From NCBI GenBank assembly GCA_016550425.1, contig JABXGS010000089.1:1-62232 (forward strand): 62,232 nucleotides of DNA, in the 5' to 3' direction. The position numbers and the translations under genes were made by a program. Shown here one piece after another: positions 1-7,737 of this stretch. A model generated the notes under the pieces. The model worked only from the letters and a program-made list of their open reading frames with translations. It did not search any database and was not told the origin of the DNA. Source of the DNA: an archaeon (GTDB lineage: Archaea; Asgardarchaeota; Hermodarchaeia; Hermodarchaeales; Hermodarchaeaceae). Position 1 is the stretch's first letter. Every line of letters begins with the position of its first letter.

Positions 1-1
1 G

Positions 2-76
2 AATTTGAAAGCCCTCATGAATGGCAAAGCAGACCAAATAGATTCAAATATCATTCGTCGCGTCCTCATCCTCTAA
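2..76 (+). CDS. C-terminal end of a gene cut by the window edge (unknown)
   Basis: An open frame enters from the left edge and ends at a TAA at 74-76, giving about 24 residues ending in RRVLIL. It lies 48 bases upstream of the PIN-like gene on the same strand, so it could be its operon partner (DUF5615 proteins are often paired with a small DNA-binding antitoxin). Too little is visible to name it, and another frame is also open here, so the call is weak. Confidence 0.25.
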   Translation, partial: NLKALMNGKADQIDSNIIRRVLIL

Positions 77-124
77 TATCTGGCAGTAATCCTCCTAAGA
101 TGACACCAAGAGGTAAAATGCACA

Positions 125-496
125 ATGAACAAACAACACATCCTTTTTGATGAAAACCTAAGTACCTCCCCTAAAACACTCGCAGGCCAACTTTACGAAT
201 TACTCTCATCCGAAAGTTGGGAATGCCATTCTGTTCACGATTACTCAGATCTGGTTGGACATCCCGACGAAGAGATCATAGCTTACGCAAAACAACAGGG
301 CTGGTCCCTACTTACCCTTGATAAAAGGATGGCTTATCTTTCTGTCAAGGAAGGCGTCCGCACTTACTTAATTCTCCATGAAAAACGGAGTGACGAGGAA
401 GAAGAAATTGAGGAATACACGGTTGTCCACCTCGAACCCTTTGCCACTATTGAAGCTCGAAAAAGTTACGATGCGCGATTAGCTGATGATAATTAA
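125..496 (+). CDS. DUF5615 PIN-like domain protein (putative toxin-type nuclease)
   Basis: This 123-residue protein has the small PIN-like fold signature of the DUF5615/Mut7-C group: an N-terminal FDENLS strand with acidic residues, a central GHPDEEIIAYA helix, and LLTLDKRMA, where the Asp would contribute to the metal site. Known members are often the nuclease half of toxin-antitoxin pairs. The C-terminal third is strongly acidic (DEEEEIEE). The only upstream coding sequence seen is a fragment at the window edge, so an antitoxin can neither be confirmed nor excluded. The family assignment is fairly good; toxin activity is inference. Confidence 0.7.
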   Translation: MNKQHILFDENLSTSPKTLAGQLYELLSSESWECHSVHDYSDLVGHPDEEIIAYAKQQGWSLLTLDKRMAYLSVKEGVRTYLILHEKRSDEEEEIEEYTVVHLEPFATIEARKSYDARLADDN

Positions 497-516
497 TGCG
501 TCCAATCCAGTAGAAA

Positions 517-879
517 CTAGATGAGTTTGCGTTCTTTGACTTTCAAAATGAACTTCTCGTAATCTCCTTTGCTACAAGAATAAATTTGATATTTTGTATC
601 TCCAGAATCGGTATCATAGGTCAGGTACAGTGAGGTAGGTCCTCCGCTCCATCGCTCAAAACTATAGCCTCTGAGTTTGTCGACAGGAAAGGCATGCCTC
701 CGTGTCTTTTCCTTCCGAAATGTGCCCTTAACTTCTAAAAACACGAATTCCCTTTCTGTAAGTACTAATTCACCCTTAGTTTTCTCAAGAACGTTAAATC
801 CACTTTCATCACGAATTTCATGAGTGACTTTGATGGAAACAATCACATCAGCACCTGAAAACAAGTCGGTCTCACTCAT
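517..879 (-). CDS. Conserved-looking small soluble protein, unknown function
   Basis: The protein has about 120 residues. It is rich in beta strands (VIVSIKVTHEI, GELVLTEREFVFLEV, TSLYLTYDTD) and ends in a basic amphipathic helix (KFILKVKERKLI). This pattern suggests a PH/GRAM-like beta barrel plus C-terminal helix, but no motif confirms it. An in-frame start seven codons upstream (900) exists; the ATG at 879 (MSETDLFSG) is preferred because the extra residues have no recognisable role. It is convergent with the PIN-like gene and lies downstream of the E1-like gene on the same strand. Function unknown. Confidence 0.55.
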   Translation of the reverse strand: MSETDLFSGADVIVSIKVTHEIRDESGFNVLEKTKGELVLTEREFVFLEVKGTFRKEKTRRHAFPVDKLRGYSFERWSGGPTSLYLTYDTDSGDTKYQIYSCSKGDYEKFILKVKERKLI

Positions 880-994
880 AAACAAAAACCTCTGCAGCAC
901 TGCATCAAAAGAGGATAAAAGGCTTGGGAAGACATCACAAAAGCGTGAGCGCCTTCACAATTACTTTTTATCCGATTTTCCAGCATTTTGGAAT

Positions 995-2038
995 TCATTC
1001 GAGTGGATCTAGCGCATCGCTAATTTCACGAATAATTTGATGGTAGATTGATTCTGCTTTCTGTTGGGAATTAATCCCCCGAATCAAGATATTGCCCTCA
1101 CCAACAATACTGACTTCAATTCCTTTCGCAAACTGTAGTTGTAAACCTAGTGATGTTTGAGCTAGAATAGGATAATGTGCTCGAAGAAGGGCAGAGGCCT
1201 TTTCGATATCAATCGGAATAGCAGTCTGTGCATGAACCAAGAACGTCTCCTCCGTACACAATTCTGTTATTTCAAGCCCAGCTGGACTCACAGGTTCCAC
1301 TAGTTTCGCCCCGGGACCACAGACTGGACAGTTCTCATAGGACTGCAAGGGAATCTGGTCAAATCGAAAACGTGTGATATCAAACATAAGAAGTTCATTT
1401 GCTAGCAAAGGTGGTTGGCCAAGAATCAGATGCAACACCTCTTGCACCTGCAGATTTGCGATTACACCCAACACCGTTGGATAGATCCCGACCGTCGCAC
1501 AAGTTGGCTGATCTTCATCCAAATCACCAAAGACACATTCCAGACAGGCGGTTTTTCCAGGAATTACAGTAGTAAGATTGCCCACACCTGCCAATGCCCC
1601 AGCAAACACATACGGGATTCCCTGCCGCACACATGCACGATTCAAAGCATACCGTGGCTTGAAACTATCTAATCCATCCACTACCACATCCATCCCCTTC
1701 ACCACACGATCCGCAGTAGCTTCCGTCACCGAAAGCGCCCACGGCTCAACCAAAACATCCGTGTTAATCTGCTTCAAACGATTCATCGCTACCTCCACCT
1801 TCGGCTTCCCAACATCCTCAACCGTATACAGTAATTGACGCTGCAGATTCGACAATTCAACAATATCCCGATCAACAATCCGAAGCGCCCCAACTCCCAG
1901 CGAAGCCAATTGCCGAGCCGACACACTCCCCAACCCACCAATCCCAACGACCACAACTTTCGCTTCACGAATTCGCCTTAAACCAACTTCACCAATTCCA
2001 TCTAGCACGCGGAACCGGCTATACCGATCTTCCTTCAT
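995..2038 (-). CDS. E1-like adenylyltransferase of the ThiF/MoeB/HesA family
   Basis: This 347-residue protein has the ATP-binding GIGGLGS loop (about residues 32-38), the VDRDIVELSNLQRQ segment that contacts ATP-Mg, a DGLDSFKPRYALN segment, and TCATVGIYPTVLGV, whose Cys matches the catalytic position of MoeB/ThiF. The paired CLEC and CPVC motifs fit the structural zinc site. Such enzymes adenylate the C-terminal glycine of ubiquitin-like carriers (MoaD, ThiS, SAMP, Urm1) for sulfur transfer or protein conjugation. After the zinc site there is an extra domain of about 90 residues (GIEVSIVGEGNILIRG), not typical of MoeB. No ubiquitin-like partner is adjacent, so the carrier is unknown. Confidence 0.88.
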   Translation of the reverse strand: MKEDRYSRFRVLDGIGEVGLRRIREAKVVVVGIGGLGSVSARQLASLGVGALRIVDRDIVELSNLQRQLLYTVEDVGKPKVEVAMNRLKQINTDVLVEPWALSVTEATADRVVKGMDVVVDGLDSFKPRYALNRACVRQGIPYVFAGALAGVGNLTTVIPGKTACLECVFGDLDEDQPTCATVGIYPTVLGVIANLQVQEVLHLILGQPPLLANELLMFDITRFRFDQIPLQSYENCPVCGPGAKLVEPVSPAGLEITELCTEETFLVHAQTAIPIDIEKASALLRAHYPILAQTSLGLQLQFAKGIEVSIVGEGNILIRGINSQQKAESIYHQIIREISDALDPLE

Positions 2039-2116
2039 CTATAACACTACCCTTTAACAGAGTACTAACTAGTCCAGAAAATTCTTGACCTTTTCTCAAT
2101 TCCTATAGAACGCACT

Positions 2117-3970
2117 CTAAATCTGCATGATGAGCATGAACGCCACAAGCAACGTATAAATCGCTAACGCTTCTGCAAGCACCACTGGCACCATCGACTT
2201 ACTGAACACCTCAGGCTTATTCACCAAAGCACCCACCATCGATGCCCCCGCCCAACCAATCGCCACACCCGCAACAAGACCACCCAATCCAACAGTCGCA
2301 GCCGCAGCCGTACCAACCCAAGCTGTTCCGATAACAACCCGATCAAGACCCATAACTAACATAAACGAAGCTAACAATCCATAAATTCCTAAGGCTTCCG
2401 CTAACACTACAGCTACAAGTCCCTTACTGAACGTCTCTGGAGCTTGCCGCAAACTTCGACTCAAAGACGCACCACCTAACCCAATACCAACTCCACCACC
2501 AATAGCAGCAAGAGCAATCGACAAGCCTGCAGCAATCGACAACAACCCTTGGGCAACGCCGGCGACATTATCAATTGACATCACCGTCATAAATCCGATT
2601 AACAGACCATAGATCCCTAGTGCTTCTGCTAAAACTACTGAAACCAAACCTTTACTGAAGGTTTCAGGTCGATCAGCAATCGTATCACTCAACGACTCGC
2701 CTGCATATGCAATTCCAAATCCCGCACCGATACAAGCAACCCCAATAGCGATACCCGAACCAATAGCCAAAAGACCTTGACCTGTGAAAATCGAAGGATC
2801 TGAATTCAATCTGTCAGCTCCCATAATTAACATAAATGATAAGAGAAGACCATAAATTCCTAAAGCCTCGGCTAAAACGACGCTGACGAGACTCTTGGAA
2901 AAGGCGTCAGGTGCGCGGACAAGACTGCGTGAAAGGGCTCCACCTGCTTTAGCAATGCCAAATCCAGCGCCAATTGCAGCAAAACCGATGGCAATCGCTG
3001 CGCCGAGACTCACTAATCCCTGACCCCCCTCAACTGTGATATTGGGAACCATCATTAAAAGCATGAAGCTAACTAACAGCCCATAAATCCCTAATGCTTC
3101 GGCGAGGACGACGGAGACGAGGCCTTTACTGAAGACCTCGGGGCGTTCTACGAGTGCATCAGAAAGTGCCTCTCCACTATTTGCGATTCCAATGCCTGCT
3201 CCAAGTCCTGCGAGTCCAATGGCTAAGCCTGCGGCGATTGCGACAAGACCAGAGGTGAGTAGAGTAGCGCCTTCAATTTCCATGAGAAGCATGAAGCTGG
3301 CTAACAGCCCATAAATCCCGAGGGCTTCCGCTAACACCACACTAACCAGCCCCTTACTGAACGATTCGGGGGCCCGAACCAAGGCTTTACTTAATGCTGA
3401 ACCAGATTTTGCGATACCTATTCCAGCACCAATAGCGGCTAGACCAATAGCCAAGCCAGCAGCGATGGCGATGTATCCTGATGCGATATTTGTGACGCCT
3501 TCAATGTTCATAAGGAGCATGAAGCTGGCTAACAGCCCATAAATCCCAAGGGCTTCCGCTAAGACGACGCTGACGAGGCTTTTGCTGAAGGTTTCAGGGG
3601 CTTCAGCGATGCTGGTGCACATGCTACTCCCAGCATATGCGATGCCTATGCCAGCACCGATGGCGGCAACGCCTATGGCGAGTCCAGCACCAAGGGCGAC
3701 AAATCCTTGTGCGGGTTCGGTGATGCTTGGGAGTTGCATGAGAATCATGAATGAGGCTAGGAGGCCATAGATCCCGAGTGCTTCGGCGAGGACGACGGCG
3801 ATCATGCTTTTGCTGAAGGTTTCGGGTTTTTCAGCGATGGTGCCGATCATGGCGCTGCCGCTGAATCCGATGCCGATGGCTGCACCTAGAGCGCCGAGAC
3901 CTGCGGCAAGCAGTGCGCCGAAGGTGGCAAGAACCTGTCCCATGGCTTCAGGGGGTATCAGCTGCAGCAT
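2117..3970 (-). CDS. atpK: A-type ATP synthase subunit K: eight fused c-hairpins
   Basis: This is the membrane rotor (proteolipid) subunit. About 617 residues contain eight tandem hairpins of roughly 77-80 residues. Each pairs a glycine-rich helix (GLAAIGAGIGIA-type) with a helix carrying the ion-binding Glu in AEALGIYGLL; the last copy reads AEALAIYTLL. All eight carboxylates are retained. Usual archaeal K subunits have one hairpin; fused forms with two, three or thirteen are known in some methanogens. The ATG at 3970 is preferred because it sits just after the stop of subunit I (3976), avoiding the 34-base overlap implied by a start at 4009. Catalytic subunits A-F are not in this window. 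Confidence 0.93.
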   Translation of the reverse strand: MLQLIPPEAMGQVLATFGALLAAGLGALGAAIGIGFSGSAMIGTIAEKPETFSKSMIAVVLAEALGIYGLLASFMILMQLPSITEPAQGFVALGAGLAIGVAAIGAGIGIAYAGSSMCTSIAEAPETFSKSLVSVVLAEALGIYGLLASFMLLMNIEGVTNIASGYIAIAAGLAIGLAAIGAGIGIAKSGSALSKALVRAPESFSKGLVSVVLAEALGIYGLLASFMLLMEIEGATLLTSGLVAIAAGLAIGLAGLGAGIGIANSGEALSDALVERPEVFSKGLVSVVLAEALGIYGLLVSFMLLMMVPNITVEGGQGLVSLGAAIAIGFAAIGAGFGIAKAGGALSRSLVRAPDAFSKSLVSVVLAEALGIYGLLLSFMLIMGADRLNSDPSIFTGQGLLAIGSGIAIGVACIGAGFGIAYAGESLSDTIADRPETFSKGLVSVVLAEALGIYGLLIGFMTVMSIDNVAGVAQGLLSIAAGLSIALAAIGGGVGIGLGGASLSRSLRQAPETFSKGLVAVVLAEALGIYGLLASFMLVMGLDRVVIGTAWVGTAAAATVGLGGLVAGVAIGWAGASMVGALVNKPEVFSKSMVPVVLAEALAIYTLLVAFMLIMQI

Positions 3971-3975
3971 TGCTA

Positions 3976-5922
3976 TCACGTCTTGGCAGTGGGTTCGGTG
4001 GTTGTCCATTTCTCGGGGAGTGCAAGCGGCTTATACTCATACCCCGTGCCAGCGTAGAATTTTAGAAATGCCTCCACCCAGAGCAAACGCAGGCTGTGAA
4101 TGAAAGAAAGGAGACCCTCCATGAGGAGGACGAAGACTGAGGCGAGGACGAGCATGGCAATAAGCATAACAATGAACATGGTTCCTTCTGTGGCTATTTG
4201 GTAGAGGATAGAATTGATTTCAGCTGCTGCGACACCGCCGATGAAGAGGAAGGTTTTGGCGAAGCCGGCGTGGGCCATGTTGAGGGCGAGTATTCGGGAG
4301 TAGCTGATGGTGTTGCTGATGCTTTCGATGAGTTTTTCGATGCCTTCCATGAATCCTTCCATGAAGCCAAAAACAACGATACCTCCGATGAACATGATGA
4401 CGGCGGGTAATATGAGGAAGAGGACCATGTCGATAAGGGGCCAGCTCATGAAGTTGATGCCATAGTTGAAGATCATGTAAGCGAGACCCCAGAGGAAGGC
4501 GAGCCAGATGATGGGACCAAAGATAGCGTGGCGAAAGTCGCGGTGGCGGAGCTTATTGATAGCACTAAAGCCGATGGCGATACTGAGGTGGATGAAACCA
4601 ATCATGATACTGAGGACGAAGAGAATCCAGGTCGGACTGGCGATATAAGCAGGAAGAAGTTCAGGCATTTCAAAGGCACTGAACCAGATTTGAGTTGGAT
4701 GGCCATGGGCGCCGCTGGTGACGAGCCATTCGTTATAGGGGCTTTCCGCAAGGACGAACCAGTTGATGCCCCCCTCAAAGTCGAAGAAACGGAACAAATT
4801 GAGTAGAACATCTCGCATTCCTGTTCCAAAGGGCGATACTTTGAGTTGTTGATATACATACACGCCACCCACTTGGAGACCGGCAATGTCAATGCCGAGA
4901 AACTCGGCGTATAAGACGCCAAAAAAGATAGACGATATGCCCAACATCATTAGGAGCCCTGAGCCCTGTATGAAGTAGTTGACCATCTCGCCGGCATCGA
5001 TGTTCCGGCGCTTGGCAATGAACCCAAGGGATGAGAAAAATACAAGTAAGAGCCCATGGCCGATGTCACCGAACATAAGGCCAAAGAATAATGGTAGGCT
5101 GAGGAGGAGGAACCATGCTGGGTCGATTTCGGTATGGTGTGGGAGGCCGAAGGCGTTAGTGAGGATTTGGGCGCTTCTAGCCCAACGGGAGTTTTTTTGT
5201 TTGGTTGGTGGCGCCACGGGTTCTTCAGAGGTAATCGCACCTTCGAGGGGCCCTGTGTCCCCAGCGTAATGCTCGTGTTCGGGTTTGTCGATGTGCTTCT
5301 CAATGGTGAGGGCGACGGTGCCGTTTCCGTGTTTTTCTAGGATTTGGGTGAATTTTTTTTCTTTTTTGGTTGGAATCCATCCATACATGACATAGGTGCG
5401 ATGTGTTTTGCCGAAGAGGGTTTTCGTTTCTTCGATTTGATGTTCTCGTTTGAGGAGTTCTTCCCACCCGAGCAACTCAAAACGTTTCTCTTCGGCGTAG
5501 GCTTCGATTTCTTTTTTCGTTGCCTTTTTGACCTTTTTGTCCCCAGCGGCTTCAGCAGCTTCGAACTTCTTGGTGAGGTCTGCGAAGTCATCTTCGATGG
5601 CTTTGAGGTTCTTTTCCATTGCTTCGAAGTAAGTTTCATCGGGGATGTCAGGAACTTCAAGACGATTTTTGACTGATCCTCCCCGATACACTTTCATGTC
5701 TGTCATGAGGGAGGTGAGTCGAGTTAGTAGGTTGGAGAGGTAATAGAAACGTTCAGAGGCTTCAACTGGAGTGAGGGCTTTAAGGTGTTTTTTCTGACTT
5801 TCTTTCACGTCGGAAAAGTGGACGAGCTCGGTGCTTGCCATAAGGCGCAAGGTTGCGTCCATGTCAGTGTCCAGTACCACGGCTGTGAGGTTACTCATTT
5901 TCGCTGGGAGCATCGGAGCCAA
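3976..5922 (-). CDS. atpI: A-type ATP synthase subunit I (stator a-subunit)
   Basis: This 648-residue subunit has a long coiled-coil cytoplasmic N-terminal half (Lys/Glu-rich, about residues 90-180) and a C-terminal half with about seven or eight membrane helices, including the GDIGHGLLL and SYSRILALNMAHAG segments. The Arg in the latter is the stator arginine that works against the rotor carboxylate. The N-terminal MLPAKMSNLTAVV matches the family start, so initiation at 5922 or at the Met three codons later are both reasonable. It is transcribed ahead of subunit K with five bases between stop and start, so the two are coupled. The other ATP synthase genes must lie elsewhere. Confidence 0.93.
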   Translation of the reverse strand: MAPMLPAKMSNLTAVVLDTDMDATLRLMASTELVHFSDVKESQKKHLKALTPVEASERFYYLSNLLTRLTSLMTDMKVYRGGSVKNRLEVPDIPDETYFEAMEKNLKAIEDDFADLTKKFEAAEAAGDKKVKKATKKEIEAYAEEKRFELLGWEELLKREHQIEETKTLFGKTHRTYVMYGWIPTKKEKKFTQILEKHGNGTVALTIEKHIDKPEHEHYAGDTGPLEGAITSEEPVAPPTKQKNSRWARSAQILTNAFGLPHHTEIDPAWFLLLSLPLFFGLMFGDIGHGLLLVFFSSLGFIAKRRNIDAGEMVNYFIQGSGLLMMLGISSIFFGVLYAEFLGIDIAGLQVGGVYVYQQLKVSPFGTGMRDVLLNLFRFFDFEGGINWFVLAESPYNEWLVTSGAHGHPTQIWFSAFEMPELLPAYIASPTWILFVLSIMIGFIHLSIAIGFSAINKLRHRDFRHAIFGPIIWLAFLWGLAYMIFNYGINFMSWPLIDMVLFLILPAVIMFIGGIVVFGFMEGFMEGIEKLIESISNTISYSRILALNMAHAGFAKTFLFIGGVAAAEINSILYQIATEGTMFIVMLIAMLVLASVFVLLMEGLLSFIHSLRLLWVEAFLKFYAGTGYEYKPLALPEKWTTTEPTAKT

Positions 5923-5975
5923 TTCTTACACCATCGGTATGGTTGATTCGCTTCGGAGTAGAGGACAACAGTAAC

Positions 5976-6026
5976 GGTTAGGTAAAAAAGGCTTCCTCTA
6001 GTTTGGGCTCTTGAGTTTGCCTAACC
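5976..6026. repeat. Inverted repeat GGTTAGG...CCTAACC upstream of atpI
   Basis: A perfect 7-base inverted repeat (5976-5982 and 6020-6026) extends inward by a T/G position and three more A-T pairs, enclosing about 29 bases. It lies 54-104 bases upstream of the subunit I start, in the 280-base region shared with divergent cysS. It could be a leader RNA hairpin or a regulator site; nothing more specific can be said. Confidence 0.4.
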
Positions 6027-6207
6027 CACAACATTTATTTGCAGACTAGAAATCTATCACGGTTGGTGAACTGCCATGGGGTATTTAGTTTGCCTTCATT
6101 AGCCCCTCGGTGACACCATATACCATCTCCTTTTCTGACCAAAGTCAATTATATTCAATTAATGGAAAGAAGAGTAAAGGTATAAACTCCATTGGGGGGT
6201 GGTTGTG

Positions 6208-7698
6208 GTGATTTCAGTGTCTCGTCGTCGAAAGTCGACAGATTTGTTGATTTATAATTCGTTGACTCGAAAGAAGGAGCGGTTTGTCCCACTTGAACCA
6301 GGCAAGATTCGAATGTATACTTGCGGGTTGACTGTGAACTATCTAATGCATGTTGGGCATGCCCGAACCTATATCATCTGGGATGTGGTAGAGCGATTTC
6401 TAGAATATCTAGGGTATGAGGTGCGACATGTTTCGAACATCACTGATATCAGCGTAGATGACAACATCTTGAAACGTGTTCGAGTAAGTGGTGAAGCCTT
6501 TCAGCAACTTACCACAAGGCATACTAAGGACTACTACAAGGATCGTTACAGCTTGGGGATCCGGGATCCGTATACGTATGCTATTGCCACTCAGCATATC
6601 CAGGAGATGATTGAATTGGTGCAACGTCTCTTGGATGGAGGCTTTGCGTACATCGCGGATGATGGTGTCTACTTCCGCATCGCAGCGTTTCCGCGGTATG
6701 GACAGTTGTCAGGTTTGGATCCCATGAAGCTCCGACCTGGCGCCGGTGGGCGTATCGATATGGATGAATACGATAAGGAACAAGTGGGGGACTTTGTGCT
6801 CTGGAAACGGGCAAAGCCTGGTGAACCCTTTTGGCATAGTCCTTGGGGGCCGGGACGACCTGGGTGGCATATTGAATGCAGCGCGATGTCCATGAAATAT
6901 CTGGGTGAAAGTATCGATATCTCCGGTGGTGGTGAAGATAATCTCTTTCCCCATCACGAGAACGCCATTGCGCAAAGTGAAGCGGCAACAGGTTTGCCCT
7001 ATGTCCGATATTGGATGCATGTCCGTCACCTGAATTTGGGAACCGAAAAAATGTCAAAGTCGACAGGGAACTTTCTCACAGTCCAAGATGCCATCGACCA
7101 ATATGATGCAGCTGCTCTTCGGCTGTTCTTGTTGTCCACACATTACCGAAAACCCATCACCTTTACATCTGATGGACTTGACCGAGCGAGTCACCAGATT
7201 GAGCGACTACAGCAGATACTGAGCAGATTCCACACCCTTGCATCAACGGTTTCCGATGACGTGAAACCCCTAGACACTGAAAATCAGAGGATTCTACAGG
7301 AGACACGTAATCGGGTTGAACAGGCATTATTAGATGATTTCAATACGGGACCGGCCATCAATCACATCTTCCAGTTTGTCAATCAACTCCAAGGATTGCT
7401 TGAAGCCGATGAAATCATGACTCGGGAAATGATTAACTCCGTGCTCCGATTTTTCCAGGATGTGGGGAGGATTGTGTTCGGGAGCCTTTATGAGGGGCTT
7501 ATTCTTCCTCGTGTGGATCCTATTGTGTCTGCACTGATTGACCAGTTGTTGGCGGAACGTGCGAGGTTACGTAAGGTCAAAGACTATGAGCAAGCGGATG
7601 CGATTCGGACGGCTTTGCTTCGAATGGGATTTGAAATTATGGATTCAAAGACGGGGACTGCTTGGTGGACTAGGTCCGTGAAGCACAAAGAAAAATGA
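6208..7698 (+). CDS. cysS: Cysteinyl-tRNA synthetase
   Basis: Class I aminoacyl-tRNA synthetase that charges tRNA-Cys. It shows the zinc-ligand region YTCGLTVN, the HIGH-type motif HVGHART, the GWHIECSAMSMKYLG zinc/active-site segment, HHENAIAQSE and the KMSKSTGNF loop, followed by the DALR-type anticodon helix bundle. About 496 residues is normal for the family. Several in-frame GTG codons cluster at 6199-6217 behind a G-run (GGGGTGG); GTG 6208 is best spaced, though 6199 is possible. It is divergent from the ATP synthase genes and convergent with nuoN. It is a housekeeping gene with no oddity seen. Confidence 0.96.
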   Translation: MISVSRRRKSTDLLIYNSLTRKKERFVPLEPGKIRMYTCGLTVNYLMHVGHARTYIIWDVVERFLEYLGYEVRHVSNITDISVDDNILKRVRVSGEAFQQLTTRHTKDYYKDRYSLGIRDPYTYAIATQHIQEMIELVQRLLDGGFAYIADDGVYFRIAAFPRYGQLSGLDPMKLRPGAGGRIDMDEYDKEQVGDFVLWKRAKPGEPFWHSPWGPGRPGWHIECSAMSMKYLGESIDISGGGEDNLFPHHENAIAQSEAATGLPYVRYWMHVRHLNLGTEKMSKSTGNFLTVQDAIDQYDAAALRLFLLSTHYRKPITFTSDGLDRASHQIERLQQILSRFHTLASTVSDDVKPLDTENQRILQETRNRVEQALLDDFNTGPAINHIFQFVNQLQGLLEADEIMTREMINSVLRFFQDVGRIVFGSLYEGLILPRVDPIVSALIDQLLAERARLRKVKDYEQADAIRTALLRMGFEIMDSKTGTAWWTRSVKHKEK

Positions 7699-7700
7699 AA

Positions 7701-7729
7701 AGGCGTTCTCAGGGAAATTTTAGACGCCT
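7701..7729. terminator. Inverted repeat between convergent cysS and nuoN
   Basis: AGGCGT (7701-7706) pairs with ACGCCT (7724-7729) around a 17-base loop containing AAATTTT. It fills the 40-base gap between two converging stop codons, so a two-way terminator is the simplest reading. No experimental support. Confidence 0.4.
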
Positions 7730-7737
7730 GCATGTAC

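Noticed and set aside
2117..3970. Tandem DNA repeats as a CRISPR or satellite array
   Set aside because: The repeats are about 235 bases, in frame, and encode c-type hairpins.
6581..7057. 158-codon open frame antisense to cysS
   Set aside because: Contained inside a well-conserved gene on the other strand; no start signal or domain.
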